Part shown: piece by piece, positions 1-9,088 of the stretch
Position numbering within the stretch: the stretch's first letter is position 1
How the letters are laid out: each line of letters opens with the position of its first letter
From: Alphaproteobacteria bacterium
GTDB taxonomy: Bacteria > Pseudomonadota > Alphaproteobacteria > RF32 > CAG-239
Length of the DNA: 64,000 nucleotides
Reading direction: 5' to 3'
NCBI GenBank assembly: GCA_015062345.1
Contig: SUUV01000002.1
Location: 1 to 64,000, forward strand
Position numbers and translations under genes: made by a program
The notes under the pieces: model-generated
Told to the model about the DNA's origin: nothing
Seen by the model: the letters and a program-made list of their open reading frames with translations, nothing else
Database searches by the model: none

Positions 1-70
1 CAAAAGGCGTGCGGTTCGTGATGCGATTCCGAACCGTTGGTTCTCATCCTAAGATCAAGCAACCAAAAAA

Positions 71-90
71 AACCTCCCTGTCGGGAGGCC
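71..90 (-). terminator. Rho-independent terminator of tRNA-Gln
   Basis: Minus-strand GCCTCCCGACAGGGAGGTTTTTTTT: hairpin plus T-run just 3' of the tRNA CCA. Confidence 0.8.
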
Positions 91-95
91 TTTCT

Positions 96-169
96 TGGCT
101 GCTTGACCTGGATTCGAACCAAGATTAACGGAGTCAGAGTCCGCTGTCCTACCATTAGACGATCAAGCA
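96..169 (-). tRNA. tRNA-Gln (anticodon CTG)
   Basis: Minus-strand TGCTTGATCGTCTAATGGTAGGACAGCGGACTCTGACTCCGTTAATCTTGGTTCGAATCCAGGTCAAGCAGCCA. 7-bp acceptor TGCTTGA/TCAAGCA, loop CTCTGAC, GGTTCGAATCC T-arm, encoded CCA. Confidence 0.93.
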
Positions 170-264
170 ATATACTCTTTACTCTTGATTGCTGTTTACG
201 ACTTTTTATCTGAGAAGTCAATATTTTTTAATATCTTTTTTATAAAAAATGTAGTACTATATTT

Positions 265-648
265 TTGATTGTTTCTATGGAGTTTAATATGTTTAAAAAT
301 GCAAATTTCTTTATCTCGGAATTTTTTAGGTCTCTTATCGGAAAACCACCGGCCGAAAATATTACACCGAAAATTGCTACCGCTATCCAAAAACAAGATT
401 TTTTTAATTCGCAAAATGAAATAGAAACAACTTACACTCCACCATATGTCCTGATTGGCTACCAATTACTTAACGGTAAAGTTGAAATATTTGAGGCCTC
501 AGTTCATTATCTGTGCGCAATTGCCGCCAATGTGCCACACTATAAAGATGAAATTATGAACATATTTTCAGAATATATCCGTAATGATAAAAATGAGCCG
601 CAAAAAATTCAATATATTAAAAATGCGTTGGCTTCATATAAGTTTTGA
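265..648 (+). CDS. hypothetical protein
   Basis: 127-aa ORF followed by a terminator hairpin at 678-704; no recognised family. Confidence 0.55.
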   Translation: MIVSMEFNMFKNANFFISEFFRSLIGKPPAENITPKIATAIQKQDFFNSQNEIETTYTPPYVLIGYQLLNGKVEIFEASVHYLCAIAANVPHYKDEIMNIFSEYIRNDKNEPQKIQYIKNALASYKF

Positions 649-677
649 TTTTAAACAGATTTTGTTTGTAAATTATA

Positions 678-704
678 AAGCCCTTGCTTAATTACAAGGG
701 CTTT
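678..704. terminator. bidirectional terminator between convergent genes
   Basis: AAAGCCCTTG...CAAGGGCTTTT inverted repeat. Confidence 0.7.
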
Positions 705-708
705 TAAG

Positions 709-2298
709 TTATACCAAACGAGAATTATCAATTGCTGCCTTAATTAAAGATACAAACAACGGATGCGGAGCAAACGGTTTGGATTTTAACTCAGGGTGAA
801 ACTGAACACCGATAAACCATGGGTGATTTTTAAGCTCAATTGCTTCGAGCAATTTTCCGTCAGGTGATTTTCCACTGACAACCATTTCGGCATTTTCTAA
901 CATTTTTTCATAATCGGAGTTTATCTCATACTTATGATAATGTCTTTCTGCAATTTCAGACAAGTTATAAATTTTCATAATTTTCGATTCGGCTATTAAG
1001 CGGCAAGGATAGGCCCCGATACGAGTCGTTTTGGTATCATTAATTTTTACAAGCGGTGTGCAATTGTTGTCAAATTCAGTCGAATCTGCCTCTTTAATGC
1101 CCAAAACATTGCGAGCATATTCAATTACGGCCAGTTGCATACCCAAACAAATGCCTAAAAAGACAATGTTGTTTTCTCTGGCATATTTGATGGCTGCAAG
1201 TTTTCCGTTGTTGCCTTCAGTTCCTGCTCCTGACGGAACAATAATGGCGTTTACATCTTTAAAATATGCACTCAAATTTTGCGTATCCAAACTTTTTGCA
1301 TCTATCCATTTGATTTTTACCTGATAATGATTTGCAATTGCTCCGTGTTTAATGGCCTCGTGCAAAGATTTGTAAGCTTCCAAAAGTTCGGTATATTTGC
1401 CGACTACACCGATACAAATTTGACCTTCCGGTGTTTTAATGGTTTCAACAATCTTTTGCCATTTGCTTAAATCTGCCGGTTTGTCATTTTCAATGTTAAA
1501 ATATCGACAAACCGCTCTATCCATTCCCTCATTGGAATATGCAAGCGGAACTTGGTAAATGTTGCTTACATCAAGGGCGGTAATGACATTTTCTTCTCGA
1601 ACATTGCAAAACAAAGCGAGTTTTCTTTTTTCGTTTTCCGGAATTTTGATTTGTGAACGGCATAAAAGCATATCCGGTTGAATGCCGTATTCTTGCAGTT
1701 TTTTTACCGAATGTTGCGTCGGTTTGGTCTTGAGCTCGCCGGCAGTAGGAATAAACGGTAATAAAGTAAGATGAACAAACATCACTCTGTCACGTCCCAA
1801 ATCATAAGCAACCTGACGAATGGCCTCTAAATACGGTTGTCCTTCAATGTCACCTACCGTACCGCCTATTTCACACAAAACAAAATCTTCATCGTCTAAA
1901 TTTGAAACAATAAAATCTTTAATTTCATTGGTAACATGCGGAATTACCTGAATGGTTGCGCCGTTATATTCACCCCGCTTTTCTTTATCAATCACTCTTT
2001 GATAAATCTTGCCGGTGGTAATTGAGTCAAACTTGGTGGCGGATACCCCCGAAAACCTCTCGTAATGGCCTAAATCCAAATCGGCTTCCGTGCCGTCATC
2101 GGTGATAAAAACTTCTCCGTGCTGATATGGACTCATAATTCCGGGATTGACATTTAAATACGGGTCTAATTTTCTTAAACGCACCTTGAAACCGTGCCCT
2201 TGCAACACTGCTGCTAAAGAGGCGGAAGCTAAACCTTTTCCCAATGAAGATACAACACCGCCGGTTATAAATATAAATTTTGTCTTTGGATTAATCAT
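709..2298 (-). CDS. pyrG: CTP synthase
   Basis: KFIFITGGVVSSLGKGLASASLA N-terminus, GICLGMQLAVIEYARN glutaminase motif; 529 aa. Confidence 0.98.
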   Translation of the reverse strand: MINPKTKFIFITGGVVSSLGKGLASASLAAVLQGHGFKVRLRKLDPYLNVNPGIMSPYQHGEVFITDDGTEADLDLGHYERFSGVSATKFDSITTGKIYQRVIDKEKRGEYNGATIQVIPHVTNEIKDFIVSNLDDEDFVLCEIGGTVGDIEGQPYLEAIRQVAYDLGRDRVMFVHLTLLPFIPTAGELKTKPTQHSVKKLQEYGIQPDMLLCRSQIKIPENEKRKLALFCNVREENVITALDVSNIYQVPLAYSNEGMDRAVCRYFNIENDKPADLSKWQKIVETIKTPEGQICIGVVGKYTELLEAYKSLHEAIKHGAIANHYQVKIKWIDAKSLDTQNLSAYFKDVNAIIVPSGAGTEGNNGKLAAIKYARENNIVFLGICLGMQLAVIEYARNVLGIKEADSTEFDNNCTPLVKINDTKTTRIGAYPCRLIAESKIMKIYNLSEIAERHYHKYEINSDYEKMLENAEMVVSGKSPDGKLLEAIELKNHPWFIGVQFHPELKSKPFAPHPLFVSLIKAAIDNSRLV

Positions 2299-2390
2299 CT
2301 TTTTAAAGTCCTTATTTATCTGTTTAAAAGTGAGAAAGGCACCTTATGTTTTTTTTAAGGTGCCTATTTTTTTTGTTTGTAACCATATAC

Positions 2391-2723
2391 TTACTCAGCC
2401 TGTGGAACGGTCGGTACAACCGGCTCGGCAGGTGCTGCCGGTACATTTTGAGTTGCGGGAGCAACATCTAAAATTGAAGAACTTTTGCGTTCAACACCTT
2501 TGTAATATATAGCAAGCGAAATGCTGGTTACAAAGAAAACTGTTGCTAAAATTGCCGTTAAACGAGTTAACAGGTTGCCTGTTCCTCTGGCGCTTAAAAA
2601 ACTGTTTGCACCCGAACCACCGCCTAAACCGTTTAAGGCACCGCCCGATGACCTTTGCATCAAAATGATGGCAACCAAAAAAATTGCCGTAATTAAATGT
2701 ATAACTAACAATACCGATCCCAT
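2391..2723 (-). CDS. secG: preprotein translocase subunit SecG
   Basis: ILMQRSSGGALNGLGGG...ARGTGNLLTRLTAILATVFF; adjacent to tpiA, the usual alphaproteobacterial order. Confidence 0.93.
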   Translation of the reverse strand: MGSVLLVIHLITAIFLVAIILMQRSSGGALNGLGGGSGANSFLSARGTGNLLTRLTAILATVFFVTSISLAIYYKGVERKSSSILDVAPATQNVPAAPAEPVVPTVPQAE

Positions 2724-2738
2724 TTTATTTTCCTTTTC

Positions 2739-3503
2739 TTATTTTTTACAAACACTTTGAGCAATGCCCATAAAATCGGTTGCTTTTAAGCTGGCACCGC
2801 CGATTAATGCTCCGTCAACATCTTCTAAAGCCAAAAGTTCGGTTGCATTAGAAGGTTTAACTGAGCCACCATACAACAAACGCATTTTATTTGCAACGGA
2901 TTTTCCTAACTTTTTAGCAACAACTTTTCTGATGGCAGCATGTGTCTCTTGAACTTCGGCAGCTGTCGGTGTTTTTCCGGTGCCGATTGCCCATACCGGC
3001 TCATATGCAATTACGGTGTTGGTTGCATTTGCAGTTTCCGGAACCGAGCCCATAATCTGATTTGTACAAACCTCAATGGTTTTTCCCGATTCTCTTTCTT
3101 CCAAAGTTTCACCGATGCAAATTACGGCTTTTAAGCCTGATGCATGCAAACTTGAAGCTTTTTTGCAAATAAGCTCATTGCTTTCACCATGATTTGTTCT
3201 TCTTTCGGAATGCCCTACCAAAGCATATGTGCAGCCCAAATCTTTAAGCATTAAGGGGCTGATATCACCTGTATGAGCGCCTTTTTCGGCCATATGACAA
3301 TCTTGCGCACCCAACGCAACCTTGGAACCGCGCAAAGCTTTTTTAACTCTGTCAAGCAAAGTAAACGGCGGACAAACCAAAAATTCGCATTCGGGTTTTC
3401 CGAGTTTTTTAACCTCATTTGCCACTTCTTTAGCCAAATTTGTTCCGTCTTCTAAAAGACCGTTCATTTTCCAGTTACCGGCAATTAAAATTTTACGAGC
3501 CAT
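2739..3503 (-). CDS. tpiA: triosephosphate isomerase
   Basis: AGNWKMNG, GHSERR, AYEPVWAIGTGKTPT, LYGGSVKPSN motifs. Confidence 0.98.
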   Translation of the reverse strand: MARKILIAGNWKMNGLLEDGTNLAKEVANEVKKLGKPECEFLVCPPFTLLDRVKKALRGSKVALGAQDCHMAEKGAHTGDISPLMLKDLGCTYALVGHSERRTNHGESNELICKKASSLHASGLKAVICIGETLEERESGKTIEVCTNQIMGSVPETANATNTVIAYEPVWAIGTGKTPTAAEVQETHAAIRKVVAKKLGKSVANKMRLLYGGSVKPSNATELLALEDVDGALIGGASLKATDFMGIAQSVCKK

Positions 3504-3667
3504 ATCAAATTCCTTTTAATTAAAATTCACTGATAAAATTCTTTAGCACATTGATTTTTATTTTTCCAGTTAAAAAAAGTTTTCAACACCAATATTTTGT
3601 AATTGCAATAAATAAATATTAAACTATAATGGCACAAAATGTTTTTTATTAATAGTAGGAAAAAAAT

Positions 3668-5551
3668 ATGATAACTAAATTAGCAAAAGCACAAAAAGGT
3701 TGGGCTGCAAAGCTCATATTGACCTTAACCGCACTCAGTTTTATGTCCTTGTTCGGTGTTAGCAGTTATATAAGCAATGCCAACAACAATCGTGCAGTTA
3801 TAAAAGTGGATAATATTGAAATTTTGCAATCTCAGTTTGCCTATCAGGCTCAAAACGAACTTGCCCTTGCTTCAAAACTTTTGGGTGAAAATCAAGAGCT
3901 TACCGACGAAATGAGAACAGCCATTGTTTACGGCTTGTCGCAAAAACTCTTAAACGATTCGATTATGGATAGAACTGCCAAAAAGCACAATGTGTTGTTT
4001 AGTCCGAATTTTATCCACAACCTTATTGTTAATGATGTTACATTTCGTGATGAAAACGGAAACTTCAACCGAGATATGTTCAGAGAGCTTTTATCTCAAA
4101 GCGGTTTATCCGAAGCCGAATATGTAAAAGCCATCAGTCGCAATTTGGCTCGTCGTTTGCTTGTTGATAATCAGGTTTTAAACATCAATGTCCCTCAAGT
4201 TTTGCTTGATGCTCAAACAAAAGTTGATAATAAACGCCGTACATTTAAATATGTAAACATTAAACCTTCGGAGATGAAAATCGACAGGACAATTTCCGAA
4301 GAAGAAATCAACCAATATTATGAAGATTTTTCTGCCGGATTTATGGAACCCGAACGCAGAGATTTAACGGTTTTGTATGTGCCGATGCAAAACATTTTTG
4401 ACAATATAAAAATCAGTGATGAGGATATTGCTTTTTATTATGAAGACAATAAATCGGACTATGAAACACCGGAGACTCGTCAAGTGTTGCAAATGATGTT
4501 TGAAGAAGAACAACTTGCCAATAAAGCATTTTTTGAGCTCAAACAAGGAAAAGATTTTTACGACATCGCTCAAGAGCTTGCAAACCAAAGCAAAGAAGAT
4601 ACAGACCTTGGCTTTGCTTCCGGTGATGAGCTCGTTGCTGAGTTGTCGGAACAAGTTTTTGCTCTTAAAAAAGGTGAGTTTACTAAACCTGTAAAAGTTG
4701 GTGATATGTGGCAAATTATGCAAGTTGCCGACATTAAAGAAGGTTCAAAAACCGATTATGCTCAAGCCAAAGCCGAAATTGAAAAAATCTTAAAAGATGA
4801 AAGGCTTTATGATGAAAGCTATGAGGTTTTGGCCTCCATTGAAGACAAACTCGGTGCCGGAACAGATTTGGAAACCATAGCACAAGAGATGAATGTTAAA
4901 CTTGCCAAAGTAACAGGTTATGCCGAAGATAAAACATTTGCAGCAACCACAGGCAAACTTGATGATGTTGTTACAAGTGTTGATTTTGTTGATACTGCGT
5001 TTTCTTACGCAGCCGGTGAAACATCTCAGGTTTTGGAAACCGATAACGGCTTGTTTGCTTTAAGAGTGGATAGCATTAAAGAAACTCACCCCAAAGCCCT
5101 TGAAACTGTTCGTTCTGACATTGTGAAGCTTTGGTCTGACAATGAAAAAACGGCCATAGCTCAAGAAAAATTAAATGACATAATGCACGACTTGGAAAAT
5201 GGTGATGACTTGTCAGATGTTGGCCCTCGTTATGGTTTAGATGTGTATAATTCAAGACCGATTACCAGAAATGAGACCTTTGCAAACTTGAATTATGCCG
5301 ATATCAGAGCCATGTTTGCCGATTCGCTTAATACACCTCGTCAGATGCAATATGGTGAAGATTATGTTGTTGCCGTTGCTGTTCAAGATTTTGACAATGA
5401 GGTTGAATTAAGCATGGAAGAAAAAGACTTGGTTAAACGCAATGCCGAGCAACAACTCTTAAGCGCATTTGCCGATGCGTTGCTCAAAAGCTATGCCGAT
5501 GAATATAAAATCAGAGTAAAATATAAGCTTATGGGCTTAACTGATTTATAA
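3668..5551 (+). CDS. ppiD: SurA/PpiD-type peptidylprolyl isomerase, membrane anchored
   Basis: N-terminal TM segment, SurA-N-like region, PpiC-like domain (TRQVLQMMFEEEQLANKAFFELKQGKDFYDIAQEL...). Confidence 0.8.
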   Translation: MITKLAKAQKGWAAKLILTLTALSFMSLFGVSSYISNANNNRAVIKVDNIEILQSQFAYQAQNELALASKLLGENQELTDEMRTAIVYGLSQKLLNDSIMDRTAKKHNVLFSPNFIHNLIVNDVTFRDENGNFNRDMFRELLSQSGLSEAEYVKAISRNLARRLLVDNQVLNINVPQVLLDAQTKVDNKRRTFKYVNIKPSEMKIDRTISEEEINQYYEDFSAGFMEPERRDLTVLYVPMQNIFDNIKISDEDIAFYYEDNKSDYETPETRQVLQMMFEEEQLANKAFFELKQGKDFYDIAQELANQSKEDTDLGFASGDELVAELSEQVFALKKGEFTKPVKVGDMWQIMQVADIKEGSKTDYAQAKAEIEKILKDERLYDESYEVLASIEDKLGAGTDLETIAQEMNVKLAKVTGYAEDKTFAATTGKLDDVVTSVDFVDTAFSYAAGETSQVLETDNGLFALRVDSIKETHPKALETVRSDIVKLWSDNEKTAIAQEKLNDIMHDLENGDDLSDVGPRYGLDVYNSRPITRNETFANLNYADIRAMFADSLNTPRQMQYGEDYVVAVAVQDFDNEVELSMEEKDLVKRNAEQQLLSAFADALLKSYADEYKIRVKYKLMGLTDL

Positions 5552-5558
5552 AAACATT

Positions 5559-5586
5559 AAGCCGCTTTTATTAGCGGCTTTTTATT
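5559..5586 (+). terminator. Rho-independent terminator
   Basis: AAGCCGCTTTTATTAGCGGCTTTTTATTT. Confidence 0.8.
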
Positions 5587-5602
5587 TACAAAAGGAAGAA
5601 AA

Positions 5603-6511
5603 ATGAAAATAGTATTTATGGGAACACCTGATTTTGCCGTTCCGGTTTTGGAAAGACTTATCAAAGAACACGAGGTTGTTTGTGTTTATACCAAAGAGCC
5701 CAAGGTGGCCGGCAGAGGAAACAAAATTACAAAAACACCTGTTCATTTGTTGGCAGAAAAATTTGGCATTGAGGTCAGAACACCAAAAACCTTAAAAACG
5801 GAAGATGAACAACAAAAGTTTTGCTCGTTAAAGGCCGATATTTCGGTTGTGGCCGCATACGGCTTAATTTTGCCTAAAGCCGTAATTGAGGCTTTTGATA
5901 AAGGGTGTATCAATGTTCATGCTTCACTGTTGCCCAAATGGCGAGGAGCGGCGCCGATTCAACGAAGCATTGAATATGGCGATTCTAAAAGCGGTGTAAC
6001 CATAATGCAAGTTGTTGAAGCCTTAGATGCCGGCGCAATGTATAAAAAAGGCGAGGTCAAAATTGATGCCGATACAACAGGTGGTGATTTGCATGATAAA
6101 TTATCGGTTATCGGGGCAGATTTAATCAGTGAGGTTTTATCAGATTTTGATAATATTGTTCCCATTGAACAAGACCAAAATTTAGTAACCTATGCCAACA
6201 AACTGGATAAAGAAGAAGCAAAAATAAATTTTGATATACCGGCCGAAATTTTGGAACGCAAAATCAGAGCCTTTAATCCGTTTCCGGCAATGTTTTTTGA
6301 ATATGAGGGCGAAAGATTTAAGGTTTTAAAAGCAACCGTTGAAGATGTAAAAGCTAAAGCAGGACAAATTGTTGAAGGTCACAAAGCCTTAATCATCGGC
6401 TGTCAGGATAGAGCCATAAGTGTAAAACAAATTCAGCGCCAAGGCAAAAAAGCAATGCAAATTGAGGAACTTTTGCGAGGCTTTAACTTTGAAAAAGACA
6501 CAGTTTTATAG
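5603..6511 (+). CDS. fmt: methionyl-tRNA formyltransferase
   Basis: MKIVFMGTPDFAVPVLERL, HASLLPKWRGAAPIQRSI motifs. Confidence 0.98.
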   Translation: MKIVFMGTPDFAVPVLERLIKEHEVVCVYTKEPKVAGRGNKITKTPVHLLAEKFGIEVRTPKTLKTEDEQQKFCSLKADISVVAAYGLILPKAVIEAFDKGCINVHASLLPKWRGAAPIQRSIEYGDSKSGVTIMQVVEALDAGAMYKKGEVKIDADTTGGDLHDKLSVIGADLISEVLSDFDNIVPIEQDQNLVTYANKLDKEEAKINFDIPAEILERKIRAFNPFPAMFFEYEGERFKVLKATVEDVKAKAGQIVEGHKALIIGCQDRAISVKQIQRQGKKAMQIEELLRGFNFEKDTVL

Positions 6512-6660
6512 TAAATAAGTTTTAAGTGGGTTGTAAAGTTAAAAGTTAGGGCTATATCATAGGTGTTCAATGATGATATGAAAAGTCAAGCAGATTTTGA
6601 ATTTCAGAATTGAGCCGAAAATGTTCCTTTGGCAAAAGTTGATATCAGTTGCAAAAGGTC

Positions 6661-6690
6661 AAAAAAGAGGGGTTGCTACCCCTCTTTTTT
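6661..6690. terminator. terminator hairpin
   Basis: AAAAAAGAGGGGTTGCTACCCCTCTTTTTT. Confidence 0.8.
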
Positions 6691-6702
6691 ATAGTTTTCA
6701 TA

Positions 6703-7176
6703 CTATTCAATATAGAAAACTTCAAATGATTTTGTGTAATGACCTGCTGGCATGCCTGCAGGTATAGTTACATCTGCCCTGATTAACAATCTAACACCAT
6801 CCATGCCTGTTTGTTGCATATCTAATGCTACATCAATCGTATTATCTTTATTCCCCAAAGTGATAGTATCTTCCATATATACTTTTGATAAATCAATTTC
6901 GGAGGTAAGACCAAAATTACATTCACTAGCATCTGCCCCATCAACTCTTACAACAGAACCGCCCAAGTTATATGCTTGATCAATACTAACACTAAAAGTA
7001 CCATCTTCTTCAGAAGCTGAATCAAGGTAAATAGTACCTAATTCAAGTGAAGAACAAGTAATATTATTAACATATTTAATATCTGCATTAACCTCAACTG
7101 TACCATAACTGTTTTCAGCATTTGCTGATGTTGCAGCCATTAAAGCAACTGCGCTTAAAAGAAAATATTTTCTCAT
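6703..7176 (-). CDS. DUF4402-like secreted protein, paralog A
   Basis: MRKYFLLSAVALMAATSANA signal peptide shared with six other intact genes; CSSLELGTIY and IPAGMPAGHYTKSFEV end. Confidence 0.8.
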   Translation of the reverse strand: MRKYFLLSAVALMAATSANAENSYGTVEVNADIKYVNNITCSSLELGTIYLDSASEEDGTFSVSIDQAYNLGGSVVRVDGADASECNFGLTSEIDLSKVYMEDTITLGNKDNTIDVALDMQQTGMDGVRLLIRADVTIPAGMPAGHYTKSFEVFYIE

Positions 7177-7239
7177 ATTATTTAATCCTTAAAAATAGTT
7201 AAACTTAATTTGAAAGGTGCAAAAATTTACCTTTCACAT

Positions 7240-7283
7240 CGCATCATAAACCGTTTTTTTTTTTTGCAAGTAAAAAGAGTCTA
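7240..7283 (-). promoter_or_regulatory. poly(A)12 promoter-like block, paralog A
   Basis: Minus strand AGACTCTTTTTACTTGC-A12-CGGTTTATGATGCG; conserved at all intact family loci. Confidence 0.65.
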
Positions 7284-7317
7284 AATGTGGATTTAAATCA
7301 AAAATGGTGTAGAGGTG

Positions 7318-7680
7318 TCTCTCTCATCACCGCCATACCGGTGCCCGAACTTTAGTTCGGAATAGACACCGGTATCTAAGGGAATAATTTAGCTATATAA
7401 TTTAACCTGGACTCCGGCATCAAGTGCCGGAGTGACAGTTAGGAGGCGCTTGCAAAGTATGAGGATAAAAAACAAATATTTTTTAAAATTAATGTAGTGC
7501 ATATTCACCTCACGGTCATACCGGTGCCCAAGCTTTAGCTTGGAATAGACACCGGTATCCAGGGGAATAATTTAGCTATATAATTTAACCTGGACTCCGG
7601 CATCAAGTGCCGGAGTGACAGTTAGGAGGTGGACTTCAGCATCAAGTGCCGGAGTGACAGTTAGGGGCGGTTTCAAAGTA
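7318..7680. repeat. nested-hairpin intergenic repeat modules (2 full plus partial)
   Basis: CCGGTGCCCGAACTTTAGTTCGGAATAGACACCGG and CTCCGGCATCAAGTGCCGGAG, repeated from 7505 with inner stem CCAAGC/GCTTGG. Confidence 0.9.
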
Positions 7681-7781
7681 TGAGGATACAAAACAAAAAT
7701 CTTGTGTTTTTTACTAATTCGAAGATCGCTTGACCTCACATTTTTAATGTGAGGAGCGATGACTGTTATATTATTTTAATT

Positions 7782-8075
7782 TTACAAATCCTGAATATCT
7801 TTGATACTGATAATCAGCCGTTTATTAAACCTCAAACAGATTTTACACAAACTGTCCAGATGCATTTCGCCTTTGCCGATAAGCCATCGTTTGAGTGTCA
7901 GCTCAGACACATTTGCCATTTCGGCCAGTTTTTCCAAGCTGATTTTTTCTTCGATACTGATACGGCAGATTTGTCTTGCCACACTTTGGATTAATTTTTT
8001 GCGATAATTTCTTCTGATACTTAAATTTTGTGAATATTCTTTTTCAAAATATTCGGTTGGTTTAGTTTTTTCCAT
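7782..8075 (-). CDS. helix-turn-helix (XRE/antitoxin-like) DNA-binding protein
   Basis: ISLEKLAEMANVSELTLKRWLIGKGEMHLDSLCKICLRF helix-turn-helix pattern; AGGAGCT ribosome binding site. Confidence 0.7.
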   Translation of the reverse strand: MEKTKPTEYFEKEYSQNLSIRRNYRKKLIQSVARQICRISIEEKISLEKLAEMANVSELTLKRWLIGKGEMHLDSLCKICLRFNKRLIISIKDIQDL

Positions 8076-8084
8076 ATTTTTAGC

Positions 8085-8265
8085 TCCTGTTTTTTTTTAA
8101 GTTAACAAAAACCGCCTTGAAAAGAATCAAAGCGGGGAGCTACAAAACTGTTAAAGCGCAGTCTTCCTTATTCGAGCAAAAATGCCTTATATCGGAAACT
8201 CCCCTTAACAAGGAGTTTTGCTTTAATGATGTTTTGTAGACACCATCGCCGTTTGGCAACGATGT
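8085..8265 (-). promoter_or_regulatory. candidate structured 5' leader of the HTH gene
   Basis: Several inverted repeats: CATC...GATG with GCC/GGC, and GGGGAG...CTCCCC enclosing about 65 nt. Confidence 0.35.
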
Positions 8266-8405
8266 TATATTAAATGTTTTATCAAATTTTGCAAGCATAA
8301 ATTGCAGGTGGATATTTAAATCAAAAATGGTGTAACGGGACACTTAAAAAACATCGATTCTCATATTATATCTTAGCATATTTCAATCGGTTTAAGTGAG
8401 GGCAT

Positions 8406-8783
8406 ATGTCAAATTTAGGAAAAATATTTATTTATGAAAAAACTCCCGAACAGCTTGAAAAATATAGACATCATTTTGAGACCAACGGTTTTTTTACATT
8501 CGGCACCGATAATTTATATTTTCTCACTCAATATGCCAAAGAGATAAATCCGGATATTATCATTATAAATTTACCCTTATCAATAAAACTAAGCAATGAG
8601 GCATTTATTGAGCTTGAAGAAAAACTTTGTCAGGCAAAATCTTGTCCTCAAATTTATATCAATTATCAATTGCCGTATCGACACAAACCGCAATTTCATT
8701 ATTGGAACTTTGACACACAAGATTTAAATTATGAACAAATTTTGCAGATTATAAACGATTCTAACAAAAAATATCTGAATTAA
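8406..8783 (+). CDS. hypothetical protein
   Basis: 125-aa ORF with terminator immediately downstream. Confidence 0.55.
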   Translation: MSNLGKIFIYEKTPEQLEKYRHHFETNGFFTFGTDNLYFLTQYAKEINPDIIIINLPLSIKLSNEAFIELEEKLCQAKSCPQIYINYQLPYRHKPQFHYWNFDTQDLNYEQILQIINDSNKKYLN

Positions 8784-8790
8784 AAAAATA

Positions 8791-8821
8791 AAATCTCCGG
8801 TTTAAGCACCACCGGAGATTT
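8791..8821. terminator. bidirectional terminator
   Basis: AAATCTCCGGT...ACCGGAGATTT between convergent genes. Confidence 0.8.
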
Positions 8822-8845
8822 GAAAAATCTTACAAACAGTTCAGA

Positions 8846-8971
8846 TTAACCCTGACGACATTTCAATTTAGGGTTCTTTTTGTTAATTACATAAACACGA
8901 CCCTTACGGCGAACAATCTGACAGTCTTTATCACGAACTTTTTTAGATCTTAAAGAGCTATAGCATTTCAT
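8846..8971 (-). CDS. rpmJ: 50S ribosomal protein L36 (41 aa, absent from the supplied ORF track)
   Basis: Minus-strand translation [41 protein letters not shown]. Confidence 0.95.
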   Translation of the reverse strand: MKCYSSLRSKKVRDKDCQIVRRKGRVYVINKKNPKLKCRQG

Positions 8972-9088
8972 TTTCTCATTCCTTTACAAATTAGTTGAGC
9001 GCAACTTATGATAATTTAAACCAATTGTCAACCTAAATTTTGTGTTTATCTGATTTTTTTTAATATTAGTTGCTTTTTTACTTCTTGT

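Noticed and set aside
7254-7265. Homopolymer as pure assembly artefact
   Set aside because: Same length and context in independent loci with different flanks; artefact cannot explain the shared 40-bp block, though exact lengths need reads.
8140-8343. 67-aa minus-strand ORF upstream of the HTH gene
   Set aside because: Overlaps inverted repeats and promoter-like sequence; better explained as leader.
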